DNA from: Natrinema salsiterrestre
Lineage (GTDB): Archaea > Halobacteriota > Halobacteria > Halobacteriales > Natrialbaceae
NCBI RefSeq assembly: GCF_029502005.1
Contig: NZ_JAMQOT010000002.1
Location: 124,001-188,000 of the forward strand
Direction of reading: 5' to 3'
DNA: 64,000 bases
Part shown: positions 1-6,908 of the stretch, in pieces
Position numbering within the stretch: the first letter of the stretch is position 1
How the letters are laid out: each line of letters begins with the position of its first letter
Made by a program: the position numbers and the translations under genes
The notes under the pieces: model-generated
Databases searched by the model: none
Told to the model about the DNA's origin: nothing
The model's input: only the letters and a program-made list of their open reading frames with translations

Positions 1-536
1 GTTTCGCCCTGGTTTACCAGCGTGACCGACGTGTCCAGCAGATCGTTGAACTCGTCGAGGAAGTCGTCGACCGCCTCGATCAGTTCCGCGTTGCCTTCCT
101 CGGTCCAGCGGGTGTCCGTGATCGTCCCGCTTGCGTCGGTTATCTCGCTTACGACGTCCTCGCCGTAGGGACCGCGCTGGTCCTCTAGATCCGACTCGAG
201 GTCCGAGAGGTCGCTCTCGATCTCGTCGTACCGCTCCTGTAGCTCTTCTTCCGGCGCGGGTTCCGCGTCTTCGTCTTCCTCGTCCTCGTCGGTCTCGGGC
301 GGCTCCGGCACCTCGACGCTCTCGAGTTCCGTTCGGAACGACTCGAGGTCGGCCTCGACGACGTCGAGGTCGTCCTCGGTCTCGGCGGCCTCGAGGTTCG
401 AGTCGAGTCCCTCGAGGTCGGCCGCGAGTGCGTCGAGGCGCTCTCGAACGGCCGCGAGATCGGCAGCCCCCTCGTTCTCGCCCGCTTCCTCCTCCTCGGC
501 GGCCCCGTCGTCACCGTTCGCCTCGTCCTCGCTCAT
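1..536 (-). CDS. Acidic coiled-coil N-terminal region of a protein running off the window (possible HEAT-repeat protein)
   Basis: The frame starts at ATG 536 and stays open to base 1, so only about 178 N-terminal residues are visible. The first 25 residues are almost all Asp/Glu/Ala/Gly. Two helical stretches with heptad-like Leu spacing follow, separated by a Pro/Glu/Asp-rich linker near residues 75-100, then a segment containing RGPYGEDVV and DTRWTEEG. There is no signal peptide or membrane segment. I associate this N-terminus with haloarchaeal HEAT-repeat proteins found beside pssA, but the repeats would lie outside the window, so that is a weak inference. It follows pssA on the same strand after 66 bases. 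Confidence 0.7.
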   Translation of the reverse strand, partial: MSEDEANGDDGAAEEEEAGENEGAADLAAVRERLDALAADLEGLDSNLEAAETEDDLDVVEADLESFRTELESVEVPEPPETDEDEEDEDAEPAPEEELQERYDEIESDLSDLESDLEDQRGPYGEDVVSEITDASGTITDTRWTEEGNAELIEAVDDFLDEFNDLLDTSVTLVNQGE

Positions 537-602
537 CGTACCACCCGGGGACGACGCCGACGCGTGACACTGTACATACTTGACGGTCGTGTCAGCACGG
601 CC

Positions 603-1328
603 CTAAGCGTTTCCATGCACGTCGACCGACGGCGACCGTTCCCGCTCGCCCCAGTACAACCAGGGGCTGAGCGTCATGTACGCCAGCCCGAGCGTCAGGA
701 GGGCGTACGGAAACGTCCGGCCGGCGAAATTCGGAACGAGGATCGCGAGGGCGTGGACGATACCCATGATCGCGGCGTCTCGAGCCAGGAGGTCGGGGTA
801 CTGGATCCGCGAGACCATCAGGTAACAGAACGCGCCGGTGACGGCGAGCACGAGCCACGGCCGCGTCTCGCCGGCGAGGATCGCCGCGCCGAGTATCGTG
901 GCGGCGAGGGTCGTCTGGACGCCCTCGGTGTAACTGCCGGAGATGTCGTAGGCGGTGTACATTCCCAGCCGGGTGACGGCCATCGCGACGAACAGCGCAC
1001 AGACGCCCGTCACGAGCAGGAGGTCGGCGGTGATCGCGCCGAAATCGATTCCGAGCCCCTCAGTGACGACGACGAACGACAGGACGGCGGGAGCGACGGC
1101 GAAGGAGGCGACGTCGGCGAGCGAGTCGAGGTAGGGACCGGCGTCGGTACCGCCGTAGCGGCGCGCGAGGATGCCGTCGAGTCCGTCCGCGATCGCCGCG
1201 AGGAGGATGAGCCGGGCGGCGAGGTCGATGTCGACGGTCGCCACGACGACCGCGACGAACCCCAGGGCGGCGTTCGCGATCGTCACCGCGTCGGCGACAC
1301 CCAGCCGACCGACGAACCGGGGGAGCAT
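603..1328 (-). CDS. pssA: Archaetidylserine synthase, CDP-alcohol phosphatidyltransferase family
   Basis: This 241-residue membrane enzyme should transfer serine to a CDP-activated archaeol lipid to give archaetidylserine. The family signature is visible near residues 48-70: DGILAR followed by GPYLDSLAD, with the metal-binding aspartates in the expected order, although the spacer after AR is one residue shorter than the textbook consensus. About six to seven hydrophobic segments follow. In haloarchaea this branch is linked to archaeosortase-dependent lipid attachment of surface proteins; no sortase is in the window. The start is ATG 1328, facing away from the divergent copper protein gene. 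The serine substrate is inferred from the haloarchaeal family; glycerol or inositol phosphate would be alternatives. Confidence 0.8.
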   Translation of the reverse strand: MLPRFVGRLGVADAVTIANAALGFVAVVVATVDIDLAARLILLAAIADGLDGILARRYGGTDAGPYLDSLADVASFAVAPAVLSFVVVTEGLGIDFGAITADLLLVTGVCALFVAMAVTRLGMYTAYDISGSYTEGVQTTLAATILGAAILAGETRPWLVLAVTGAFCYLMVSRIQYPDLLARDAAIMGIVHALAILVPNFAGRTFPYALLTLGLAYMTLSPWLYWGERERSPSVDVHGNA

Positions 1329-1407
1329 ATGCCCGGATTCGACGGGGAGCTACCTTACGTGTTTTCGTTTCCGGAGACCGCCGTTTTCGAGAACCGAACC
1401 GGGGCGG

Positions 1408-1413
1408 TTATAC
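1408..1413 (+). promoter_or_regulatory. TATA box of the blue copper lipoprotein gene
   Basis: TTATAC lies 24-29 bases before ATG 1437, the spacing expected for an archaeal leaderless transcript that begins at or next to the start codon. Confidence 0.5.
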
Positions 1414-1436
1414 CGCAACTCTCCCAAGGATCGCGT

Positions 1437-1871
1437 ATGCAACGGCGTGGCTATCTCGCCGCCGTCGGAACTGCGACAGCTGCGACGCTGGCCGGGTGTT
1501 CGTCGCTCCTCAGTTCGTTCGACGATAATCCCTGCGCCGGCGAGGACTGTCACATCGGAATGAGTCGCACCGAGTTCCACCCCGAGGTCTACGAGGTTTC
1601 GGTCGGTGACACTGTCGTCTGGCAGAACACGAGCGAGGCCGATCACACCGTCACGGCCTACGAGGACCTGATCCCCGAAGACGCCGAGTACTTCGCGTCC
1701 GGGGGCTACGAAAGCCAGACGGCGGCGTACGAGGCCTGGGACGACCGCGGCGGTCGACTCGGAACGCGCGACACGTACGAACACACCTTCGAAGTGCCGG
1801 GTTCCTACGAGTACTTCTGCATTCCCCACGAGGGTGCCGAAATGATCGGCGAGATCGTCGTCACCGAGTAA
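1437..1871 (+). CDS. Halocyanin/plastocyanin-like blue copper lipoprotein
   Basis: A 144-residue exported electron carrier. RR at residues 3-4 and the lipobox LAGC (Cys21) indicate a Tat-exported, lipid-anchored protein. The cupredoxin domain has all four type 1 copper ligands: His70 in ADHTVTA, then Cys128, His131 and Met136 in the C-terminal FCIPHEGAEM loop. It probably passes electrons on the outer membrane face to or from respiratory complexes. ATG 1437 was chosen because it gives an intact signal and sits about 27 bases after a TATA box; the frame is open further upstream but that part is antisense to pssA. It is divergent from pssA and not obviously in an operon. Confidence 0.92.
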   Translation: MQRRGYLAAVGTATAATLAGCSSLLSSFDDNPCAGEDCHIGMSRTEFHPEVYEVSVGDTVVWQNTSEADHTVTAYEDLIPEDAEYFASGGYESQTAAYEAWDDRGGRLGTRDTYEHTFEVPGSYEYFCIPHEGAEMIGEIVVTE

Positions 1872-1942
1872 CGCCTCGACCGGTACGGCTCGTGACCTGA
1901 CGGCCCACCGCGGCCTCGGCGTCGGTCTCCGGTGGGACCAGC

Positions 1943-1949
1943 TTTATTT
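1943..1949 (+). promoter_or_regulatory. TATA box of the ABM-domain gene
   Basis: TTTATTT, 27-33 bases upstream of ATG 1976, consistent with leaderless transcription. Confidence 0.45.
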
Positions 1950-1975
1950 CCCGACGGACGAATCATCTTCCCGTA

Positions 1976-2281
1976 ATGATCGTCATACACGCGAGTTTTC
2001 CGATCGACTCCGACAGCCGCGACGAAGCCCTCGACCTGATCGAGGATCTGGTGTCCGAATCGCAACAGGAAGACGGCATCATCGACTATCGGGCGGCGAC
2101 GGACGTCACTGACCCGAACGTCGTGCGCTTCTTCGAACAGTACGAGGACGAGGAGGCCTTCGTCGCACACACGCAGACCGATCACTTTCAGGAACTCGAG
2201 GCCGCGCTCCCGGAACTCCTCGCCGGCGAGCCCGAGGTCACCAAGTTCGACGTCGACTCGGCCGAAGAACTCGAACTCTGA
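1976..2281 (+). CDS. Antibiotic biosynthesis monooxygenase (ABM) domain protein, putative quinol monooxygenase
   Basis: A 101-residue single-domain protein with the ABM/dimeric alpha-beta barrel pattern: an N-terminal strand (MIVIHASFPID), a helix rich in acidic residues, a second strand ending in DYRAATDVTDPNVV, FFEQYEDEEAFVAHTQTDHF around residues 52-71, and a C-terminal strand. Such proteins dimerise and oxidise small quinols or act as cofactor-independent oxygenases, but many have no known substrate. There is no signal peptide, so it is cytosolic. It stands alone between the copper protein and a convergent coiled-coil gene. The family assignment is firm; the reaction is not. Confidence 0.8.
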   Translation: MIVIHASFPIDSDSRDEALDLIEDLVSESQQEDGIIDYRAATDVTDPNVVRFFEQYEDEEAFVAHTQTDHFQELEAALPELLAGEPEVTKFDVDSAEELEL

Positions 2282-2415
2282 GCGGTTTCCGCACCGATCT
2301 GCACCCCACTGTACCACTGACAATCAATACATACGACCGCATGCCGGCGGTATGATCCGTTTGTGAATCCGTTCTGTGGCTATTGTAGGCCCCGACAGCG
2401 TCCGCACAGAAGCGG

Positions 2416-3354
2416 TCACCGAGACTCGTCTTCACGGTCGTCTCCCGCGTCTTCCAGTGACGCTTCTACCGAGTTCCGCCACAGGGTCATATCGGCCGCG
2501 TGCGTCTCGAGCGCACCGACGTCGTCCTCCAGGGATTCGATCGACGACCGGAGTTCGTCGTCGAGGTCGTCGAGGTCCGACTGAACCGCCGACAGCTCCG
2601 ATTTCGTTCGCTCCTGGAGGATCGCGACCGCCTCCTCGATCGTGGCGTCGGTGTCATCGATCTGCCCCTCGAGGGTCGCCGCTCGCTCGTCGAGTCGGTC
2701 CTCGAGGTCGTCGATCCGATCCTCCACCTGTTCGATATCCCGTATCCGGGAGGCCAGCGCGGTCGTTCGCGTGTTGAGGTTCTTCTCGACGTGTCGAATC
2801 CGTCTGGCGACGTCGTCCTCGACTCGGTCCGTCGAGACGTCGGACGCCTCCCCGCTCCCGGAAACGTCGTCGAGGTCGAGCGTATCGCGTTTCGCGGCGG
2901 AGTCCGAACCGTCCTCGGGCGTCGATTCCTCGAGGCTCGCGAAGCGATCGGCCAGTTCGGTAACTGCCGTTTCGAGGTCGTCGAGCCGGCTCTCGAAGGC
3001 ACTGTCAATCGACTCGAGGGATTCGATCGCCGTTCGGAGCGTCGTCAGTTCGTCGATGACCGCGTCGAGGTCGGATCGAACGGCTCCGAGGGCGTCCCCG
3101 TCGCACTCCCCGGAATCCGTGTCGATATCGTCCGACAATTGCGCCACCGTCGATTCGAGCTCCGCGATCCGCTGGGGGTCCACACCGGCGGAGCGAGGCT
3201 CGTCGTCGAGTGCCCGCTTGAGGGCCTCCGTTCGGGCACCGCCCTGATCCGACCTGAGGGCCTCGAGCAGTGCGTCGAGGACGTTCGCTACCGACTGGTC
3301 GCCGGAATCCCCGGAGGACGAAGCCGATCGTTTGCCACTGTCATGTTTATTCAT
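2416..3354 (-). CDS. Long coiled-coil protein of unknown function
   Basis: A 312-residue soluble protein. ATG 3354 (MNKHDSGKRS) is preferred over the longer open frame because the upstream extension is basic and low-complexity, unlike the acidic body. After a Ser/Asp-rich head, almost the whole chain from about residue 45 to the end is predicted helical with Leu/Ile heptads interrupted by a linker near residues 155-180; the tail reads DMTLWRNSVEASLED before an acidic end. There is no signal peptide or membrane helix. Conserved haloarchaeal coiled-coil proteins of this layout exist, but I cannot name a function. It converges on the ABM-domain gene. Confidence 0.75.
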   Translation of the reverse strand: MNKHDSGKRSASSSGDSGDQSVANVLDALLEALRSDQGGARTEALKRALDDEPRSAGVDPQRIAELESTVAQLSDDIDTDSGECDGDALGAVRSDLDAVIDELTTLRTAIESLESIDSAFESRLDDLETAVTELADRFASLEESTPEDGSDSAAKRDTLDLDDVSGSGEASDVSTDRVEDDVARRIRHVEKNLNTRTTALASRIRDIEQVEDRIDDLEDRLDERAATLEGQIDDTDATIEEAVAILQERTKSELSAVQSDLDDLDDELRSSIESLEDDVGALETHAADMTLWRNSVEASLEDAGDDREDESR

Positions 3355-3702
3355 ACCACTTTCAGCGACGGGACGTGCCCCCGAACGTTCGATCGGTATC
3401 GCTTCGGAAGGGCGGTGGGGCCTCGTACAGCGAGTCGAGATCGCACAACCCACCGCCTCTCGCTCGAGTACCGCCCTCGTCGGTTTTTATCGCAAGCACA
3501 CCCCGATACTCCGATCCGCCGTTTGCGCTGTCGATATCGGTTAGCACGATTAATTCTACACGGTGAGATTTATTTAAATAAGTTACGGCCGTTCATCACT
3601 GTTCAATTCCCGTTCAGTCCCGAGAGCCGCGAACAGGCCGTCTCAGGCCATTATATCTGGTATTCATACGACCGGAAAAATGTACTTATAACAATCATCT
3701 AG

Positions 3703-3710
3703 TTTTAAAT
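3703..3710 (+). promoter_or_regulatory. TATA box of the 30-residue gene
   Basis: TTTTAAAT, 24-31 bases before ATG 3734, the normal haloarchaeal position for a leaderless transcript. Confidence 0.5.
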
Positions 3711-3716
3711 AAAAGG

Positions 3717-3730
3717 TGGCGAAATCGCCA
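3717..3730 (+). repeat. 14-base inverted repeat between promoter and start codon
   Basis: TGGCGA-AA-TCGCCA is a perfect inverted repeat between the TATA box and ATG 3734. It covers the expected transcription start and could be an operator. Confidence 0.45.
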
Positions 3731-3733
3731 TCG

Positions 3734-3826
3734 ATGTCCGAATCAGACAGCGATCAGGACATGGAGGACAGCGCGACGACCGACGGACTGCTCGACCGAA
3801 TCAAGCGACTGGTCACTCGAAGCTAA
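3734..3826 (+). CDS. Putative 30-residue small protein
   Basis: ATG 3734 opens a 30-codon frame ending in TAA at 3824-3826. The product has a typical haloarchaeal composition: an acidic Ser/Asp-rich first half (MSESDSDQDMEDS) and a short amphipathic basic tail (GLLDRIKRLVTRS). A TATA box sits about 27 bases upstream, and the DNA switches from AT-rich to coding-like GC-rich exactly at the start. I know no family for it. It could be a small regulatory or membrane-associated peptide; support is composition plus promoter spacing only. Confidence 0.5.
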   Translation: MSESDSDQDMEDSATTDGLLDRIKRLVTRS

Positions 3827-3870
3827 CTGCGGCGACGCGGCGCACAGTTTTCGGATTCCAGTGAGATAGC

Positions 3871-3898
3871 CGACCCTGCCCGCTCGCGGCAGGGGTCG
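3871..3898. terminator. Strong hairpin downstream of the small gene
   Basis: CGACCCTGCC pairs with GGCAGGGGTCG (one bulged G) around a 7-base loop. It lies 45 bases after the small gene's stop. There is no long T-run after it, so the terminator role is tentative. Confidence 0.35.
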
Positions 3899-4034
3899 TT
3901 CGCGAGTTGGGCAGCGAACCGGCTTACCGATCGCGTGGCTCCTGCGGATGGTCTAGGCGCAAACAGACGGGTCTCTGGCGACTTGTCCGGTAAAATAACG
4001 GCGTTAGCGAATCGACTGCGCCCGCCGATCGGAA

Positions 4035-4673
4035 TCAGTCCGCGGAGACGTCTTCTTCGTCGACGTCGACCGCCGTCGCTTCCTCTTCGGCGACTTCCTC
4101 GGGGTGGGCCTCGAGGGTCGTCTTCTGGATCTCGACGCGGCGCAGCGGGTAGATCGTCTTGGCCTCGCCGTAGATGGCGGAGGAGAGACGACCTTCGACG
4201 ACGCTGTCGGTGAGCTCCTCGAAGGAGCGCTCCTCGGCGGCCTCCTCGATCATCCGGACCATCTGCTCGCGGATGGCCTTCTCCTGGCTCGCGTCGGCCT
4301 TCTTGGTCGTGAAGGCGACGGGCTGGATCTGGACGCGGTAGTCGTCCGTCGTGAGGACGGTGACGTAGGCCTCGATCTTCGAGGCACCGCGGCGGACCAG
4401 CGAGCGCAGGTAGTCCCGCGTCAGGGAGTGTTCGACGAACTCCGTGTACGCGCTGTCGCTGCCCACGTCGTTGATCTTGAAGGTGAGCTTCGTGTTGTTC
4501 TCGCTCGCGTTGTTGTTGAGTTCGCCGAGCGTCGTCTCGAGCGTTCGGCCGTAGACTTTCTCCGGTTCGTCAGCGGGGGTTTCGCCGAGTTCCTGGCGGT
4601 CGAACTGCTCGGGTGCCAGGACGGTGTACCACCGCTTTTCCTGTTTCGCACGTGAAACTGATCGTTCACTCAT
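4035..4673 (-). CDS. rps3ae: 30S ribosomal protein S3Ae (eS1 family)
   Basis: A 212-residue small-subunit ribosomal protein of the archaeal/eukaryotic eS1 family. Recognisable parts are the basic head (MSERSVSRAKQEKRWYTVLAPEQF), ELGETPADEPEKVYGRTLE, and the core KLTFKINDVGSDSAYTEFVEHSLTRDYLRSLVRRG, followed by the RVEIQKTTLEAHPEE tail and an acidic end. The length is normal. It is the last gene of the rps15 - RecJ-like - pcc1 - rps3ae operon and its start overlaps the pcc1 stop by 8 bases, so the two are probably translationally coupled. Confidence 0.95.
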   Translation of the reverse strand: MSERSVSRAKQEKRWYTVLAPEQFDRQELGETPADEPEKVYGRTLETTLGELNNNASENNTKLTFKINDVGSDSAYTEFVEHSLTRDYLRSLVRRGASKIEAYVTVLTTDDYRVQIQPVAFTTKKADASQEKAIREQMVRMIEEAAEERSFEELTDSVVEGRLSSAIYGEAKTIYPLRRVEIQKTTLEAHPEEVAEEEATAVDVDEEDVSAD

Positions 4674-4992
4674 TGTGTGTTGTGTTGGTATCGTGATCGG
4701 ACACAGGTCCCGTGTCCGTCGGTTGATCGCACTGTGCGGTTCGCGTCTGCGACGCGACGTCGATCGCGACCTCGAGGTTGACGACGTAGTCGTCGACCGT
4801 CGACTGCAGGCCGCTCGTCGTCTCGCGGTCGATCCGCGTGACGATCGTCCCGGCGCGCTCGTCGCCCGCCGCGTCTGCAGCGTCGTCGCGTTCGACGGTC
4901 GTCGTCATCTCGTCGGTATTGTCCGGGCTGAGTGCCCGCGCGATGAGGGCCGCGTCGTCGTGTGCCGTCCGAATCGTCGCTCGCCGACTCAT
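4666..4992 (-). CDS. pcc1: KEOPS complex subunit Pcc1
   Basis: This 108-residue protein matches the small Pcc1 subunit of KEOPS, the complex that with Kae1/Bud32 makes the t6A modification at position 37 of ANN-decoding tRNAs; Pcc1 forms the dimer core. Visible features are the strand-helix pattern of the KH-like fold, the GTIVTRIDRETTSGLQSTVDDYVVNLEVA segment that forms the dimer helix, and a charged disordered tail. Its start overlaps the RecJ-like stop as ATGA (4989-4992) and its end overlaps rps3ae. Pcc1 beside these ribosomal genes is a known haloarchaeal arrangement. Confidence 0.88.
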   Translation of the reverse strand: MSRRATIRTAHDDAALIARALSPDNTDEMTTTVERDDAADAAGDERAGTIVTRIDRETTSGLQSTVDDYVVNLEVAIDVASQTRTAQCDQPTDTGPVSDHDTNTTHNE

Positions 4993-6215
4993 CGGAACTC
5001 CCTCACTGCCGCGATGATCGTCGAATTGTCCAAATCCGGGTCGTATCGCAGATAGCTACGCCGGTGGCCGACGTCGTACTCGACGCCGATCTCGGAGCCG
5101 TCTTCGAAAGCCGGTTCCGTCTCAGGCTCCGCACCAGCGAGTTCGCGAGCGACACCATCGACGGTCGCGCCGAGGGAGTCGGCCTCGCGCGTCGCGAGCG
5201 CCGCCTCGGCGTGTCCGATAGCGAGGACGACTGGCTCCGGTGACCGGGAGGCCGCCACGATCGTCGCGATCGTTTCGACGGGACCGTCGTCGACGTCGAC
5301 GACGAACAGTCCGTCGTAGCGACCGGTCGACGCGCTCGAGAGCGCAGCGTGAGCGCGGCGGCCGTGTTCGCGCCAGGCCTCGAGTGCGGTCTCGCGGACG
5401 TCGTGTCCCATCGCGAGCGCCGTGCCGGTGCCGGGTTCGGTCCGTGCCAGCGCCTCGAGCACGTCCGCGAAGCCGCCGAGCGTCGCGAACGCGTGGTCGG
5501 GCGTGGCGTACGGGCGAAGGAGCCGGCCGATCGACTCCGCCGTGGCGTCGGTCGCCTCGTCGGCACCGACGGCGTCGAGCGCGACGAGCGAACCGATCGC
5601 CCGATGGTCGTCCGCGTCGAGCGCGTCGGAATCGCCGTCGACGGCGTCCGAGAGCGCCTCGCGGGTCGCGTCGAGGTCTCCAGACCACGGCGCGCGCAGG
5701 CGCGTCGAGTGCGCGACGCCGTCGATCGGATCCGAAGTCGGTACCGCGACGCCGGGTCGCTGCTCGAGCAGTCCGCGTTCGATCGCGGTCTCGAGGAGCC
5801 ACTCGCTCTCGCCCGCACCGGGTTCGCTGCCGCCGGCGACGACGCCGGCCAGTGCGAGCACCGGATCCGGCGTCCCGCCGATCTCGCGGACGAGATCGAC
5901 GGCCTCGAGCGTGGCGGGTCGGTCGGTCGCTGGGAGTCGAATCACGTCGTCGGTATCGGCGGCCGCGTCGGCGGCCCCGACGACGATCGTCCGATCGTCC
6001 TCGTTCGTCGGTGGGTCGACGCGTGCGGATCGCTCCGCGATCGTCCGACCGACGGTCACCTGAAACGGCGTCTCCAGCTCTGCGAGGGCGCTCGCGATGA
6101 GGCCGCTCGCGGCGAGCCCGTCGCCGTCGGCGCGGGCGACGAGGCGGACGAAGCCGGCGCTCTCGAGCGCGCTCGTGGCGGACACCGGCTCGGCGGATCG
6201 ACCCTCGGTGGACAT
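4989..6215 (-). CDS. RecJ-like DHH-superfamily protein lacking catalytic motifs
   Basis: A 408-residue cytosolic protein of the archaeal RecJ/DHH type, encoded between S15 and Pcc1. The first motif is recognisable as ARADGDGLAASGLIASAL near residues 27-44, but the leading His of the canonical motif is missing. The later Asp motif and the DHH triad that bind manganese are also not apparent: the equivalent strand reads TIVVGAADAAADTDDV. The C-terminal half ends with a DHHA1-like segment. It is therefore probably non-catalytic or altered, perhaps a structural partner such as the RecJ-like proteins that bind GINS; that role is an inference. It starts at ATG 6215, 6 bases after the rps15 stop. Confidence 0.75.
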   Translation of the reverse strand: MSTEGRSAEPVSATSALESAGFVRLVARADGDGLAASGLIASALAELETPFQVTVGRTIAERSARVDPPTNEDDRTIVVGAADAAADTDDVIRLPATDRPATLEAVDLVREIGGTPDPVLALAGVVAGGSEPGAGESEWLLETAIERGLLEQRPGVAVPTSDPIDGVAHSTRLRAPWSGDLDATREALSDAVDGDSDALDADDHRAIGSLVALDAVGADEATDATAESIGRLLRPYATPDHAFATLGGFADVLEALARTEPGTGTALAMGHDVRETALEAWREHGRRAHAALSSASTGRYDGLFVVDVDDGPVETIATIVAASRSPEPVVLAIGHAEAALATREADSLGATVDGVARELAGAEPETEPAFEDGSEIGVEYDVGHRRSYLRYDPDLDNSTIIAAVREFR

Positions 6216-6221
6216 GTGACG

Positions 6222-6695
6222 TTACTCGGCGTCTTCGATGAGTTCCGTCGCGAACTCGGGCGTGTACGTGAAGTCCGGCTCGAGTTCGTCGCCGCGGTAG
6301 TACTTGACCAGGCGGCGAACCTTCGCTTCGGTGTTCTGCAGGGCGCGCTTGTTCTGGTAGTCCTGCTGGTTCCGCTGGACGTGCTCGCGCAGGCGCACGG
6401 CGCGCTCCATCAGGTTCCAGAGATCCTCGGGGATGTCCGCTCGCGCGTCGTTCTCCTCGAGGATTTCGGTGATCTTCTTCCCGGTCGCCAGCTTGACGTC
6501 GGGAACGGGCGTGCCGGTGACGCCTTCGTCACGCAGCTTCATCCCGATCTGGCTGGGGTCGTGGCCCTGCTCGGCTAGTTCGACGACCCGGTCTTCGATG
6601 TCTGCTGGGTCGACGTCGCTCCACTCCGGCGGTTCGTCTGCCGACGGCTTGTCCGAACCGGACGAGCCGCGACGGCGTGTGTGCATTCGTGCCAT
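6222..6695 (-). CDS. rps15: 30S ribosomal protein S15 (uS15)
   Basis: A 157-residue archaeal-type S15. ATG 6695 (MARMHTRRRGSSGSDKP) is the family start; the frame is open upstream but that extension does not fit. The N-terminal archaeal extension contains EWSDVDPADIEDRVVELAEQGHDPSQIG, and the conserved 16S-binding core follows (LWNLMERAVRLREHVQRN, then LQNTEAKVRRLVKYYR). It is the promoter-proximal gene of the operon leading into the RecJ-like gene, pcc1 and rps3ae, so translation and tRNA-modification genes are expressed together. Confidence 0.95.
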   Translation of the reverse strand: MARMHTRRRGSSGSDKPSADEPPEWSDVDPADIEDRVVELAEQGHDPSQIGMKLRDEGVTGTPVPDVKLATGKKITEILEENDARADIPEDLWNLMERAVRLREHVQRNQQDYQNKRALQNTEAKVRRLVKYYRGDELEPDFTYTPEFATELIEDAE

Positions 6696-6908
6696 TGTTG
6701 AGGATAGGAATCGCACTGACCGCGCGTGTCCACTGTCAGACGACAGTGGCGGCTCTCGCCGTGCACTTCCGCAATCCCAAGTCACCCGAAAGAGTGAGTG
6801 ACACAGTCGGATTTGCGGCCGTGCGCTTCCCACCGGTGATTCTCCCGTTGCGGTCAAAAGGGTTTCTACATCGGAGCGGGGCGAATCCGTTGCACGTGCG
6901 GTCCCCGT

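Larger units (their letters stand above)
3355..3733. other. 379-base AT-rich intergenic region with several TATA-like elements
   Basis: The stretch is much richer in A+T than its surroundings, especially 3540-3715. It holds a perfect 12-base palindrome TTATTTAAATAA at 3570-3581, a CTTATAAC element near 3684, and TTTTAAAT at 3703-3710. The last fits a leaderless promoter for the 30-residue gene at 3734; the others have no assigned gene. I see no open frame of interest on either strand. Confidence 0.5.

Noticed and set aside
5240-6100. Arg/Ser-rich plus-strand frames opposite the RecJ-like gene
   Set aside because: Extreme basic composition unlike haloarchaeal proteins; shadow of the real gene.
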